Origin: an uncultured Sphingomonadales bacterium
Lineage (GTDB): Bacteria > Pseudomonadota > Alphaproteobacteria > Sphingomonadales > Sphingomonadaceae
DNA length: 36,797 nt
Direction: 5' to 3'
Assembly: GCA_903858875.1 (NCBI GenBank)
Contig: CAIOKP010000017.1
Span: 1 to 36,797, forward strand
The translations under genes were made by a program, and so were the position numbers. Shown in pieces: positions 9,729 through 18,264 of this stretch. Position 1 is the first letter of the stretch. The number at the start of each line of letters is the position of its first letter. A model generated the notes under the pieces. That model had not been told where the DNA came from and did no database searches. It saw nothing but the letters and a program-made list of their open reading frames with translations.

Positions 9729-10348
9729 TGTCTATCAACGCCCCCACCCTCGTGCTGGCCAGCCAGAGCGCCTCGCGCCGCGCCATGCTGGATGCCGCCG
9801 GCATCGCCCATGAGGCGATCCCCGCCCATGTCGATGAACGCGCGATAGAGGCGGCACTGGCCGACGCCCCTGCCCCGGATATTGCGCTGGCCTTGGCCGA
9901 TGCCAAAGCATTGGCGATTTCGGCGGCAATATCCGCGCCCGACCGTTTGGTATTGGGCAGCGATTCCCTGGTCGTCGTCGATGGCCGCCGTTTCGACAAA
10001 CCGACCAGTCGGGATAATGCCGCCGACCATCTGCGCTTCTTTTCGGGCAAGATGATGGAACTGCACTCCGCCGCCGCCATTGCGCGCGACGAGGTGATCG
10101 TCTGGCGCCACGCCGATGTCGTGTATCTGCATGTCCGCCCCTTGTCGGAGGCGTTTATTGCCGGCTACCTTGACGCGGAGTGGCCGCATGTCGCGGGCTG
10201 TGTCGGTGTATTCCGCATCGAGGCGCGCGGCGTGCAATTGTTCGAAAGGATTGACGGCGACCATTTCACCGTCTTGGGAATGCCGCTCCTGCCTGTACTC
10301 GGCGCGTTGCGACGCCTGGAGGGCAGCGAGGGAGACATGCCGCTATGA
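9728..10348 (+). CDS. maf: Maf family nucleotide pyrophosphatase
   Basis: A 206-residue Maf/Ham1-like protein that hydrolyses non-canonical or pool nucleotides to monophosphates. The N-terminal [16 protein letters not shown] motif, [16 protein letters not shown] (about 77-92) with the conserved Asp and Lys-Pro, and [12 protein letters not shown] are visible. Whether it is the dTTP/UTP type or the m7GTP type (YceF) cannot be settled by eye. It overlaps ppsR by one base and aroE by four, so the four genes are probably co-transcribed. Confidence 0.92.
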   Translation: MSINAPTLVLASQSASRRAMLDAAGIAHEAIPAHVDERAIEAALADAPAPDIALALADAKALAISAAISAPDRLVLGSDSLVVVDGRRFDKPTSRDNAADHLRFFSGKMMELHSAAAIARDEVIVWRHADVVYLHVRPLSEAFIAGYLDAEWPHVAGCVGVFRIEARGVQLFERIDGDHFTVLGMPLLPVLGALRRLEGSEGDMPL

Positions 10349-11178
10349 CCCTGCCCTATGCCGAAGTGATCGGTGACCCGATTGCCCAGTCGAAATCGCC
10401 CGCCATTCACGGCTTCTGGCTGGAAAAACTGGGGATCGCGGCGGAATATCGGCGGGCACATGTCCGGTCAGAGGAATTGGCGGCCTATATCGCCGCGCGC
10501 CGGGTCGATGCCGATTGGCGCGGGTGCAATGTCACTATGCCGCATAAGCAGGCGATTATCCGATTGCTCGACCGGCTGGATGCCACCGCCGCGAGGATTG
10601 GCGCGGTTAATACCGTGGTGTGTGAGGCAGATGGTACACTGACCGGGCGCAATACCGACGCGCCGGGTTTTATCGAACCTTTGTTGAAGGCGCCTGTCAT
10701 GCCAACGCGCGCGGTGGTGATTGGCGCGGGCGGCGCGGCACGGGCGATTGTTACGGCTTTGGTCGATGCGGGGGTGACCGTTACGATCGCCGCGCGCCAT
10801 CCGGCCGAGGCGGCGGCATTGCTGAATGATCTGGTGCCGGGTGCAGAGTACCGCGCTCTTGATTTGGCGGATGTTGCGCAGCCGGCTTCGGCGCCTGCCT
10901 TTGATCTGGTGGTCAATGCCAGCCCCTTGGGCATGGTCGGCAATCCGCCGCAGGTGTTCGACCTGTCGCACGCGACCGCCGACGCCATCGTCTATGATAT
11001 AGTTACCGCCCCGCGCGTCACGCCATTGATCGCGGCGGCGCGGCAGTCTGGCCAGCAGACGGTCGATGGCCTGTCGATGTTGATTGGCCAGGCCGCCGTG
11101 GCGTTCGAGCACTTCTTTGGCGTGGCACCCTTGCGCGACGATGGGGATGCTGAGCTGCGCGCCTTGCTGACGGCATGA
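10345..11178 (+). CDS. aroE: Shikimate dehydrogenase (NADP+) AroE
   Basis: A 277-residue enzyme that reduces 3-dehydroshikimate to shikimate in the aromatic pathway. Shikimate-binding serines are in QSKSPAIH (S16, S18), the catalytic lysine is in VTMPHKQ (K68), the conserved Asp is in GRNTDAPGF (D105), and the NADP-binding GAGGAARA starts at 127. The C-terminal [17 protein letters not shown] motif is intact. The start ATG overlaps the maf stop (ATGA) and the stop overlaps the coaE start. Confidence 0.96.
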   Translation: MTLPYAEVIGDPIAQSKSPAIHGFWLEKLGIAAEYRRAHVRSEELAAYIAARRVDADWRGCNVTMPHKQAIIRLLDRLDATAARIGAVNTVVCEADGTLTGRNTDAPGFIEPLLKAPVMPTRAVVIGAGGAARAIVTALVDAGVTVTIAARHPAEAAALLNDLVPGAEYRALDLADVAQPASAPAFDLVVNASPLGMVGNPPQVFDLSHATADAIVYDIVTAPRVTPLIAAARQSGQQTVDGLSMLIGQAAVAFEHFFGVAPLRDDGDAELRALLTA

Positions 11179-11783
11179 TCCGGCCGTTCATCCTCGGGTT
11201 GACCGGATCGATCGGTATGGGGAAATCGGCGGTTGCCGCGATGTTTGCCGATCAGGGCGTGCCAGTGTTCGATGCCGACGCCTGCGTTCGGGCGTTACAG
11301 GGGCCGGGCGGCGCGCTGTTACCGGCCATCGAATCGGCGTTCCCCGGCACCACTGGCCCCGCTGGGGTGGATCGCGGGGCGTTAGGTGCAGCGGTGTTTG
11401 GTAACCCGAAGGCACTTGGCATACTGGAGTCGATTGTTCACCCGGCGGTCGCTGTTCAGCGCGCAGCGTTTTTGCGCGATCATGCCGATGCGCCGCTGGT
11501 GATATTCGACATCCCGCTGTTGTTTGAGAAAACCGGGCGCGCGACGGTGGATGCGGTCCTTGTGGTGTCCACCACCCCAGAACAACAACGCCAACGGGTG
11601 TTGGCCCGCCCCGGCATGACGGCGGACAAATTCGCCGCGATCCTTGCGCTGCAAATGCCGGACGCCGAAAAGCGGGCAAAGGCGGACTATGTGATCGATA
11701 CATCAACCGGGTTGGATCAGACTCGGGATGCGGTGGGCGCGCTTATCGGGCAGATTTGCGAGGCATTGCCCGACGACGAATAA
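11175..11783 (+). CDS. coaE: Dephospho-CoA kinase CoaE
   Basis: A 202-residue P-loop kinase that phosphorylates dephospho-CoA, the last step of coenzyme A synthesis. The P-loop GSIGMGKS is at residues 11-18, followed by FADQGVPVFDADACV with the catalytic-region Asp. IVHPAV, the lid-like segment FDIPLLFEK and the C-terminal KADYVIDTS complete the family pattern. It overlaps aroE by 4 bases and is 45 bp before dnaQ. Confidence 0.96.
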   Translation: MIRPFILGLTGSIGMGKSAVAAMFADQGVPVFDADACVRALQGPGGALLPAIESAFPGTTGPAGVDRGALGAAVFGNPKALGILESIVHPAVAVQRAAFLRDHADAPLVIFDIPLLFEKTGRATVDAVLVVSTTPEQQRQRVLARPGMTADKFAAILALQMPDAEKRAKADYVIDTSTGLDQTRDAVGALIGQICEALPDDE

Positions 11784-11828
11784 ATCCCATCATCCCCCTT
11801 GTGTGTTGGGCGGAGCAGGACAATAAAT

Positions 11829-12539
11829 ATGCAAATGAGAGAGATCATCTTCGACACCGAAACGACCGGTCTCGACCCCCAATCCGGCGACAGGTTGGTC
11901 GAAATCGGCTGCATCGAGATGATCAACAAAGTGGCGACCGGCGCCACATTTCACGCCTATTTCAATCCCGAGCGCGATATGCCGGCCGAAGCCGAGCGGG
12001 TGCATGGCCTATCGGTGACCTTTTTGGCGGACAAGCCGTTGTTCAAGACTCGGGCAGTGGAATTGCTCGAATTCCTCGGCGATTCGCCGCTGGTTGCGCA
12101 TAATGCCAGCTTCGACTTTGGCTTCCTCAATGCCGAACTGGCGATTTGCGGGATGGAACCGGTAGATCGCGGCCGCATGGTTGATACGGTCAAAATCGCC
12201 CGCGCGAAGCATCCGGGCGCCAAGAACTCGCTCGACGCGCTATGCAGCCGGTATGGCATCGATCGCAGCCATCGGACCTTGCACGGGGCGCTGCTCGATG
12301 CCGAATTGCTGGCGCAGGTCTATGTCGAATTGCTGGGCGGGCGCCAGATCGGTCTCGAACTGGCCGCCGATGCGGCAGGCGGGACAAATGGCGGGGCGAC
12401 CTTTACCACCACCCCTATCGCAACCGGGACGAGCGAGCGAACGTTCCGCCCTGCCCGGCCCCACACCGCCAGCCCGGAGGAACTGGCCACGCATGAGACA
12501 TTTGTGAAATCCCTCAAGGAGCCACTCTGGCTCAACTGA
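11829..12539 (+). CDS. dnaQ: DNA polymerase III epsilon subunit (3'-5' proofreading exonuclease) DnaQ
   Basis: A 236-residue DEDDh exonuclease that proofreads replication. Exo I DTETTGLD (D9, E11) is at the N-terminus, Exo II is [14 protein letters not shown], and Exo III is [14 protein letters not shown] with the catalytic His and Asp. The C-terminal tail (about 180-236), rich in Thr and Ala, should bind the polymerase alpha subunit. An upstream ATG at 11799 would add ten residues; the ATG at 11829 has AGGA at 11817-11820 with 8-base spacing and fits the family start. An ATG at 11835 is a further option. The gene closes the ppsR-maf-aroE-coaE-dnaQ run beside the origin. Confidence 0.95.
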   Translation: MQMREIIFDTETTGLDPQSGDRLVEIGCIEMINKVATGATFHAYFNPERDMPAEAERVHGLSVTFLADKPLFKTRAVELLEFLGDSPLVAHNASFDFGFLNAELAICGMEPVDRGRMVDTVKIARAKHPGAKNSLDALCSRYGIDRSHRTLHGALLDAELLAQVYVELLGGRQIGLELAADAAGGTNGGATFTTTPIATGTSERTFRPARPHTASPEELATHETFVKSLKEPLWLN

Positions 12540-12573
12540 TCACTTCGCTAAAACAACAAAAGGAGAAGCAACC

Positions 12574-13140
12574 ATGGACATTCGCGTTTCCGGCCATCAG
12601 ATGGAAACCGGTGAGGCTCTGCGCGTCCACGTCGAAGATCGGCTTAACGTCGTCGTCGACAAATATTTTTCGCGCGCCCTGTCTTCGGTTGTGACCTTCA
12701 GCAAGGCGCCAGGCGGCGCCTTTCGCTGCGACATCGTCACCCATGTGCGTCAGGGTTTGATTTTGAAAGGCGCCGCGATTGCGCATGATGCGCACAACGG
12801 GTTTGATCTCGCCGCTGACAAGGTCGAAACCCAGCTTCGCCGTTACAAGCGCCGGTTGAGCGCACGTCAGGAACAGGCCGCCCATGCGGTGCGCTCGGAC
12901 GATGCGGCGTATACGATCTTTATCGAACCCGATGTTGAAATCGAGGAAGTTACTGTCGAGGCACCGCTTGTCATCGCGGAAATGCGCGTCGATGTGCCCG
13001 AGACCACGGTGTCGGATGCGGTGATGATGCTCGACTTGCGAAACACCAATGCCTTGCTGTTCAAAAACGCTGGTACGGGCAAACATAATATGGTCTATCG
13101 CCGGGGTGATGGCTCGATCGGCTGGGTCGAACCGTCCTGA
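12574..13140 (+). CDS. hpf: Ribosome hibernation promoting factor, long form (HPF/RaiA)
   Basis: A 188-residue long-form hibernation factor that pairs 70S ribosomes into inactive 100S dimers. The N-terminal S30AE domain (MDIRVSGHQMETGEALRVHV to about 105) blocks the decoding region. A linker leads to the C-terminal dimerisation domain (about 128-188, MMLDLRNTNALLFKNAGTG to YRRGDGSIGWVEP). AGGAGA at 12561-12566 is a strong ribosome binding site. It is followed by a short hairpin terminator, an extra inverted repeat and ptsN, an order common in proteobacteria, though lptB and rpoN are not adjacent here. Confidence 0.95.
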   Translation: MDIRVSGHQMETGEALRVHVEDRLNVVVDKYFSRALSSVVTFSKAPGGAFRCDIVTHVRQGLILKGAAIAHDAHNGFDLAADKVETQLRRYKRRLSARQEQAAHAVRSDDAAYTIFIEPDVEIEEVTVEAPLVIAEMRVDVPETTVSDAVMMLDLRNTNALLFKNAGTGKHNMVYRRGDGSIGWVEPS

Positions 13141-13177
13141 CCAGCGTTTTAGCACCGCTTTGACCTCGGGTTGATGT

Positions 13178-13196
13178 GGCCGCCCTTGCGGTTTTT
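13178..13196 (+). terminator. Weak rho-independent terminator after hpf
   Basis: CCGC (13180-13183) pairs with GCGG (13188-13191) around a CCTT loop and is followed by five T. The stem is short, only extended by G-T pairs, so termination may be partial and allow read-through to ptsN. Confidence 0.5.
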
Positions 13197-13203
13197 CCGG
13201 GGC

Positions 13204-13250
13204 AGAGGCGTTTGATGATGGCTATATCTCCAGCCTGATCAAACGCCTTT
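13204..13250. repeat. Long inverted repeat between hpf and ptsN
   Basis: AGGCGTTTGAT at 13206-13216 pairs perfectly with ATCAAACGCCT at 13238-13248, and flanking bases extend it to about 13 pairs with one G-T. An inner GGCT/AGCC stem (13220-13223 with 13232-13235) closes an 8-base loop. There is no T run after it, so it is not a standard terminator. It could shape the ptsN leader RNA or be a protein site. Confidence 0.6.
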
Positions 13251-13334
13251 GCGTGTTCCATGAAAAACCGCTATCGGCGGCGCCACTCCCGCAGGCATAT
13301 GGCGCGCGGGATAGAAGGCATTTGTATTTCAGCG

Positions 13335-13796
13335 ATGACGGTGTTGTTCACGCTCTTGCCAGAAGCCGTGGGTACGGTGAAGGCCGACAGCAAGTCGGCT
13401 GTACTCGAGCAGCTCGCTGCCCGGTTCGCGACCGTCTATGGTCTCGATCGCGCCCTCGTGCTCGAACGCCTTGTCCAGCGGGAAAATCTTGGCAGCACCG
13501 GTTTTGGTCGCGGTGTCGCCATTCCCCATGCGCGGATTGCCGACGTTGAACGCCCGATGGCGGCGTTTCTGCGGTTAGAAGCGCCAGTGGCGTTTGATGC
13601 CGCCGATGATATGCCGGTCAGCCTGGTGTTCGGCCTGCTGTCGCCGGAACAGGCTGGCGTGGTGCATTTGCACGCGCTGGCGGCGATTTCGCGGATGATG
13701 CGCGATGATCGTATGCACACCGCGCTGGACGAAGCGCCGAGCGATGAGGCGCTCTATTCCCTGATCGCCAACGTTATCGACCGTGACGCCGGCTGA
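13335..13796 (+). CDS. ptsN: PTS IIA-like nitrogen-regulatory protein PtsN (EIIA-Ntr)
   Basis: A 153-residue EIIA domain of the nitrogen phosphotransferase system. It accepts phosphate from NPr and regulates other proteins, and is not a sugar transporter. The phospho-accepting histidine is H65 in GFGRGVAIPHARI. VSLVFGLLSPEQAGVVHLHALAAISRMMRDD is the typical core helix region. In-frame ATGs at 13260 and 13299 would add arginine-rich residues foreign to the family; the start at 13335 gives the normal length of about 153, but no clear ribosome binding site precedes it. It overlaps the next gene by 14 bases. Confidence 0.9.
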   Translation: MTVLFTLLPEAVGTVKADSKSAVLEQLAARFATVYGLDRALVLERLVQRENLGSTGFGRGVAIPHARIADVERPMAAFLRLEAPVAFDAADDMPVSLVFGLLSPEQAGVVHLHALAAISRMMRDDRMHTALDEAPSDEALYSLIANVIDRDAG

Positions 13797-14274
13797 CGGG
13801 GTCTTTGCCCCTGTATCGGGGGCCCAGACCCATTGGCGCGCATTGGAACACCTTTATGCTTCGGCGCCAATCAATGCGTTGTTTCGGTCCGACTTGGTGA
13901 TCCCCGGTGAGGGGCAATCGCGCATTACGTTCCACGTGGAACCTTCGTGCTATCACGCGGCAGGGGCGGCGCATGGTACGGTCTATTTCAAGATGCTTGA
14001 TGATGCCGCGTTTTACGCGGCTAATACACTGGTCACAGACCGATTTTTGTTGACCACCGCGTTCAACCTGCATTTCACCCGCCCGATCAAATCCGGCATT
14101 TTCGTTGCAGAAGGCAAATGGATCAGCGGCCGGCGCCGCGTGCTGGTGGCCGAGGCGCGGCTGCTGGACGAGGAGGGTGAGGAGGTTGGCCGGGGCACCG
14201 GAACCTTCATGCGGTCACACATCGCGCTGAGCGGGCTGGATGGCTATGCCGGCACCGCGCGGGCGGGGCAATGA
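13783..14274 (+). CDS. PaaI-family hotdog-fold thioesterase
   Basis: A 163-residue hotdog-fold protein resembling PaaI/YigI-type acyl-CoA thioesterases. Recognisable features are the AAGAAHGTVYFKMLDDAAFYAAN helix with its glycine-histidine loop and the LTTAFNLHFTRPIKSG beta strand. The physiological acyl-CoA is unknown. The start is a GTG at 13783 inside the ptsN 3' end, so translation is probably coupled. The stop overlaps the DUF1491 start (ATGA). It contains the fifth parS site, which encodes FHVEP at about residues 50-54. An ATG start further in is not supported by the N-terminal alignment I remember. Confidence 0.8.
   Translation: MTPADGVFAPVSGAQTHWRALEHLYASAPINALFRSDLVIPGEGQSRITFHVEPSCYHAAGAAHGTVYFKMLDDAAFYAANTLVTDRFLLTTAFNLHFTRPIKSGIFVAEGKWISGRRRVLVAEARLLDEEGEEVGRGTGTFMRSHIALSGLDGYAGTARAGQ
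13928..13943. other. parS site 5 (inside the PaaI-like thioesterase gene)
   Basis: CGTTCCACGTGGAACC contains the perfect 14-bp palindrome GTTCCACGTGGAAC, identical to the cores of sites 1 and 4. It is on the other side of the probable origin, about 5 kb from it, while the other four are 4-7 kb away on the left. Confidence 0.88.
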
Positions 14275-14612
14275 CCGATCGCCTGCCCGCCGGGCTCGAG
14301 GTTTCAGCATTGTTGCGTCAGGTATCCGCGGCCGGTGGATTCGCCATGGTAATCGCCAAGGGGGAGCCAGAAGCGGGCACGATTTTGGTCGTCCTGGTCG
14401 AGAATGGCGCGCAGGCCCGCGCCTACGAACGGATGCCCGCGCCCGATGGCACCCGGCAATGGCAATGCACCCGCCACGACTCGCCTGAAAAGCCTGGGGA
14501 TTTTACCGAATGGCTCGACCGCAGGCATCATCAGGACCGCGATTTGTGGATTGTGGAACTGGACATCGTGCGCGGTGAACGGTTCATCGGATTGTCGCCC
14601 CCCGTCGATTGA
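14271..14612 (+). CDS. DUF1491 family protein
   Basis: A 113-residue soluble protein matching my recollection of the DUF1491 family of alphaproteobacteria: LPAGLEVSALLRQVSAAGGF, then IAKGEPEAGTILVVLVENG, AYERMPAPDGTRQW and a C-terminal DRDLWIVELDIVRGERFIG. There are no membrane segments or catalytic motifs I can name, and the function is not established. It overlaps the thioesterase gene by 4 bases and probably shares its transcript. The roughly 200 bp after it hold no gene I can support. Confidence 0.82.
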   Translation: MTDRLPAGLEVSALLRQVSAAGGFAMVIAKGEPEAGTILVVLVENGAQARAYERMPAPDGTRQWQCTRHDSPEKPGDFTEWLDRRHHQDRDLWIVELDIVRGERFIGLSPPVD

Positions 14613-14811
14613 CTCGTAGGGGAGGGTTGAGCAGTAGCAGTGAACCACGATCGCGAGGGCGGTTTGGAAGGTGTTTCGACCTTTCGATCAAGCACGCAGA
14701 CGGGGAGCAACCGGCAGGATTTCCGGCGGCCATACCATCGCGCAATACCGTTTGTGATGGTGCCGTTTCGAACCTGCGACAGGCTTGCTCACCGCCTAAT
14801 TAAAGTTTGCT

Positions 14812-15444
14812 ATGAGTCTTCTTCTAAAACGTGCCAGCGCTGTGTCGGTGGCCGCTACTTTTTTGATGATGGTGTTCAGTGTCGCCGGTTCCGGCGCCGC
14901 CGCTCAGGAAAAAATCCTGACGCAGGCCAAATCTGCACCCACAGATCTTCTGCCCCAGCCTAGTGCACCCGCAGCGGTCGATGCCGATAACGGCGTTGTG
15001 CCCCCCGTGGATTCGGCCACGGCAAACCCCGCCTCGCTTGCCGAACTGGTCGCCAGTCAACCGCAGGTTGAGGAAGTTTCGGACGAGCTTAACTGCCTCG
15101 CCGGCGCAATCTATTTCGAAGCGCGCAATGAATCACTCGCTGGCCAGCTTGCCGTAGGCCGCGTGATCATCGCCCGGACCCGCTCGGGTCGCTTCCCCAC
15201 CAGCTATTGCGGTGTGGTGTATCAGCCCTCGCAATTCTCCTTTGTGCATAGCCATTCGATGCCAGCGGTAAACACCGCGTCGCGGACATGGCGTAATGCG
15301 GTGGCCATTGCTACGATCGCGCACAAAGGCGCTTGGAACAGCCCAGCCGAAGGTGCGCTGTTTTTTCACGCCGCCCGCGTCAGCCCGCATTGGGGCAATC
15401 GCGTGCGCGTGGCACAAATTGAAAATCACATCTTCTATCGTTGA
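14812..15444 (+). CDS. SleB-type cell wall hydrolase
   Basis: A 210-residue exported protein with a hydrophobic signal segment (about residues 10-31, ending GAAAQ) and a Pro/Ala-rich linker. The C-terminal Hydrolase_2 domain begins at about 93 with LNCLAGAIYFEARNES, and AGQLAVGRVIIARTRSGRFP, YCGVVYQPSQFSFV and HAARVSPHWG follow, ending IENHIFYR. The family (SleB/CwlJ) cleaves peptidoglycan; in non-sporulating alphaproteobacteria it is presumed to act in wall remodelling in the periplasm. The ATG at 14812 gives a credible signal peptide, though the ribosome binding site is weak. It is monocistronic and followed by a strong terminator. Confidence 0.88.
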   Translation: MSLLLKRASAVSVAATFLMMVFSVAGSGAAAQEKILTQAKSAPTDLLPQPSAPAAVDADNGVVPPVDSATANPASLAELVASQPQVEEVSDELNCLAGAIYFEARNESLAGQLAVGRVIIARTRSGRFPTSYCGVVYQPSQFSFVHSHSMPAVNTASRTWRNAVAIATIAHKGAWNSPAEGALFFHAARVSPHWGNRVRVAQIENHIFYR

Positions 15445-15465
15445 TCGAACCTGATCTGCGGTTTC

Positions 15466-15501
15466 AACGGCCCCCTGCCTATCGTGGCAGGGGGCCGTTT
15501 T
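15466..15501. terminator. Strong bidirectional hairpin terminator between sleB-like gene and xth
   Basis: A perfect stem of about 14 pairs joins 15466-15479 with 15486-15499 around a six-base loop and is followed by TTTT on the plus strand. The complementary strand ends with TTG, so it may also stop the minus-strand erpA-xth transcript, whose last codon is at 15506. Confidence 0.92.
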
Positions 15502-15505
15502 GGTA

Positions 15506-16279
15506 TTAGTCCCGCAATTCGACCCAGATCGGTGCGTGATCGCTGGCCTTTTCCCGGCCGCGATGCGCCTTGTCGACACCGCAGGCGACCAGTCGGTCGG
15601 CCAGTTCGGGCGACAGCAAGGCATGATCGATCCGGAACCCGTGGTCTCGCTGCCAAGCCCCGGCCTGATAGTCCCAGAACGTCCACATCCCGCCATTGGG
15701 GTTATGCGTGGCGATAGCATCTGTCCACCCGTCGTGCAGCAATCGCAGATAGGCATCGCGCGTTGCCGGTTGCATTAACGCATCATCGGCCATCGCTGAC
15801 GGCAACCACACATCGGCATCGGTCGGGATGACGTTGAAGTCGCCGGTCACGATCGCCGGAATCTCCAGCGCCTTGATTTCGGCCATCCGCGCTCGCAAGC
15901 GCTCCATCCAACGCAATTTATAGTCGAATTTCGGTCCCGGCTGTGGGTTACCGTTGGGCAAATAGATGCAAGCAATCCGTATGCCGTTAACATCGGCTTC
16001 GAGATAGCGCGAATGTTCGTCCTCAGGTTCACCGGCCAAACCGCGCTGGATTTCGACGGGTTTTACCCCATCGGTCAGAATGGCCACGCCGTTGAAGCCC
16101 TTTTGCCCGTGCCAGATTGCGTGATACCCGATTTTCTCGAACTCATCGGCGGGAAAGCCTTCGTCCTGCGTCTTGATCTCTTGCAGGCAGGCAACGCTGG
16201 GCCGCGTTTCCTCCAGCCATTCGAGCAAGCGGGGCAGGCGGGCCTTGATCCCGTTGATGTTAAAGCTGGCGATTTTCAT
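15506..16279 (-). CDS. xth: Exodeoxyribonuclease III (AP endonuclease) Xth
   Basis: A 257-residue EEP-fold nuclease for base-excision repair, cutting at abasic sites and removing 3' blocks. The metal and catalytic residues are visible: SFNINGIK (N7), CLQEIKTQDE (E34), the GDFNVIPTDADV loop, TFWDYQAGAWQRDHGFRIDH, and the terminal SDHAPIWVEL (D247, H248). A GTG at 16294 overlapping the erpA TGA would add five residues and hints at coupling. I chose ATG 16279 because MKIASFNINGIKARL is the usual family start. It is downstream of the erpA-like gene on the same strand. Confidence 0.94.
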   Translation of the reverse strand: MKIASFNINGIKARLPRLLEWLEETRPSVACLQEIKTQDEGFPADEFEKIGYHAIWHGQKGFNGVAILTDGVKPVEIQRGLAGEPEDEHSRYLEADVNGIRIACIYLPNGNPQPGPKFDYKLRWMERLRARMAEIKALEIPAIVTGDFNVIPTDADVWLPSAMADDALMQPATRDAYLRLLHDGWTDAIATHNPNGGMWTFWDYQAGAWQRDHGFRIDHALLSPELADRLVACGVDKAHRGREKASDHAPIWVELRD

Positions 16280-16290
16280 GGATTTACCGT

Positions 16291-16635
16291 TCACACCGCA
16301 AAGCTGGAGCCGCAGCCGCAGCCGGCGGTGGCGTTAGGGTTTTCGACCTTAAACGCCGCGCCGCCCAAAGATTCGACATAATCGACGATGCATCCCGCGA
16401 CCAGATCGAGGCTCATCACATCGACGACCAGTTGCACGCCGTCGGTTTCGGTCACCGTGTCGCCAGGCTCCGGCGCATCGGCCAATCCAAAGCGGTATTG
16501 GAACCCCGAACAGCCGCCACCTTCGACCCCCAAACGCAATATCGCTGGCTTGGCCTGCTTTTGCGCGATGAACGCCACACGGGCGGCGGCGGACGGGCTG
16601 AGGGCGATTGGTGGGTTGGGCGCGTTCATAGGCAT
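16291..16635 (-). CDS. erpA: Iron-sulfur cluster insertion protein ErpA (A-type carrier)
   Basis: A 114-residue A-type Fe-S carrier that delivers clusters to apoproteins. The three conserved cysteines are C42 in GGGCSGFQY and C106/C108 in ATAGCGCGSSF. Length and cysteine positions agree with my recollection of E. coli ErpA, which supports the start at 16635 over the longer frame beginning at 16734 that would overlap the CBS-protein gene. An ATG at 16629 is also possible. It could equally be called IscA; no isc or suf genes are nearby. Its stop overlaps an alternative GTG start of xth. Confidence 0.9.
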   Translation of the reverse strand: MPMNAPNPPIALSPSAAARVAFIAQKQAKPAILRLGVEGGGCSGFQYRFGLADAPEPGDTVTETDGVQLVVDVMSLDLVAGCIVDYVESLGGAAFKVENPNATAGCGCGSSFAV

Positions 16636-16693
16636 GAATGTAGGCGCGAGGACGCCCGCCCGCAAGCGGCGGACGCATCCTCGCCCGGGAACA

Positions 16694-17122
16694 TCACGCC
16701 ATTTGGATATAATCGCGCAAAGCGTCCGCTTCACCCTGGATGTGGTCGATGCGATATTTGACCATGTCGCCGATCGAGATAAACGCCGCCATCCGCCCGC
16801 CGATCAACACCGGCAAGTGGCGGATGCGCCGCCGGGTCATCAACCCCAGCGCCTCCAACACAGGCGTTGCCGGATCGACGGTAATCGCAGGTGACGTCAT
16901 CACCTGTCCCACCGCCATATCGAGCACGGCTGGGCCATGGTCTTTCAACCGATAGATCACATCGCGTTCCGAAAAAATTCCGGCGATGGCGTGACCGTCC
17001 ATCACCGGCAACGCTCCGATGCGGCGTTCCGCCATCAGCGCCACGGCATCGCGGACTTTCATGGCAACAGTGCAACCAACAACGTCGGTGGATCGGCCTT
17101 CGATCAGACGGGCAATCGTCAT
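16694..17122 (-). CDS. CBS-domain pair protein
   Basis: A 142-residue protein consisting of two CBS domains. The first is about residues 8-65 (AVALMAERRIGALPVMDG, AGIFSERDVIYRL); the second is about 72-130 (VMTSPAITVDPATPVLEALGLM, RIRHLPVL, ISIGDMVKYRI). Such stand-alone pairs bind adenine nucleotides or similar ligands and act as regulators, but the partner is unknown. GGGAGAGCGCG just before the ATG at 17122 gives a good ribosome binding site. The 107 bp between it and the oxidoreductase contain only a small C+G hairpin (17194-17213). Confidence 0.9.
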   Translation of the reverse strand: MTIARLIEGRSTDVVGCTVAMKVRDAVALMAERRIGALPVMDGHAIAGIFSERDVIYRLKDHGPAVLDMAVGQVMTSPAITVDPATPVLEALGLMTRRRIRHLPVLIGGRMAAFISIGDMVKYRIDHIQGEADALRDYIQMA

Positions 17123-17229
17123 CGCGCTCTCCCAGCTTATTGTTTATTGTATGAGTATGACATGAGTTTCCGGGCCTGACTAGCGGGCAACTTCGCGGGC
17201 CATTTTCCCCGCGCACATCCTGCCAGCGA

Positions 17230-18252
17230 TCATACGGCTAACCGCTGCCCACATTCGCTCGCGCTACGGGCAAGGTCGAGGATGGCTTGCACCGCCAAGA
17301 TCTCGCGCGGCAGGGTGGGGGCTGGCCCTACGTCATGACAGGCGTCTGCCAAAAGGGCATAGAACTGCTGCTGACAGCCGCGTTGCGCCGTCATTTCACG
17401 AACCACGCCATCACCATCCCAATGGCGCAGCGGATCGAGATCAACGCCCCATTCGGGTGCATCTGGCCGTATTCCCGCAATGGATTGCGCCTCTTGCGGG
17501 TCGGCGGCAATTTTCACGAGCGACCCTTGCAACCCATGCGCGATAAAGCGCGACGATCCGCCCGCAACACACATGCTGGCGTGCAACGTTACCCGCTTGT
17601 CGGGATAGTGCAGCGTCACATGGGCGAAATCATCCGCCTGCCCACCGGGGCGCAAGGCGGCAATATCGGCATCGACCGCGACAGGCTGACCAAACAGCAA
17701 AAGCGCCTGATCGATCAGATGGGGCCCGAGGTCGTACCAAACGCCCGAACCTGCGCCACCATCCTCGCGCCAACGGTCCCGCAATGCCGGGCGAAAGCGG
17801 TCGAAATGTGAAGCAAAATGCACCACATCCCCAATCAAGCCGGTTGCAAGCGCCGCCCGCATGGTCAGAAAATCGCTATCCCAACGCCGATTATGAAAAG
17901 CGGTCAACAACCGCCCCCGCGCTGCTGCCAGATTCACCAACGCCTGCGCCTCTGCCAAATTGAGCGCAAACGGCTTTTCCAGCACGACATGTTTGCCGGC
18001 TTCCAAAGCCTGTTGCGCCAGCGTGGCATGGGTCGCGCTGGGGGTCGCGATCACCACCAGATCGATCGCCGGGTCATCCAACACCGATGCTACATCGCCG
18101 ACCAACATCACGCCGGGGGCGGGGGGCGGCATTTCGGCGCGCCGCGACACCACTTTGCGTAGCGTTAGCGTGGGCACAGTGGCGATATAGGGCGCATGGA
18201 ACACCCGCGTCGCCATGCCATTGCCGATGATCCCAACGCCGATTTTTGTCAT
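17230..18252 (-). CDS. Gfo/Idh/MocA-family NAD(P)-dependent oxidoreductase
   Basis: A 340-residue dehydrogenase of the glucose-fructose/inositol/MocA family. The Rossmann motif GIIGNGMA starts at residue 7, the family EKPFAL motif is at 92-97 with the catalytic-region lysine K93, and DLGPHLIDQ places the catalytic histidine at 178. No signal peptide is visible, so it is cytosolic. Its substrate is probably a monosaccharide or derivative released by the upstream hydrolases. It is the last gene of the carbohydrate-utilisation run, 12 bp after the GH30 gene. Confidence 0.88.
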   Translation of the reverse strand: MTKIGVGIIGNGMATRVFHAPYIATVPTLTLRKVVSRRAEMPPPAPGVMLVGDVASVLDDPAIDLVVIATPSATHATLAQQALEAGKHVVLEKPFALNLAEAQALVNLAAARGRLLTAFHNRRWDSDFLTMRAALATGLIGDVVHFASHFDRFRPALRDRWREDGGAGSGVWYDLGPHLIDQALLLFGQPVAVDADIAALRPGGQADDFAHVTLHYPDKRVTLHASMCVAGGSSRFIAHGLQGSLVKIAADPQEAQSIAGIRPDAPEWGVDLDPLRHWDGDGVVREMTAQRGCQQQFYALLADACHDVGPAPTLPREILAVQAILDLARSASECGQRLAV

Positions 18253-18264
18253 GCCACTATCCTA

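Noticed and set aside
16294-16734. Longer ErpA form starting at 16734
   Set aside because: It would overlap the CBS-protein gene by 41 bases and add a cysteine/arginine-rich extension not seen in the family; the 114-residue form has cysteines at the expected positions.
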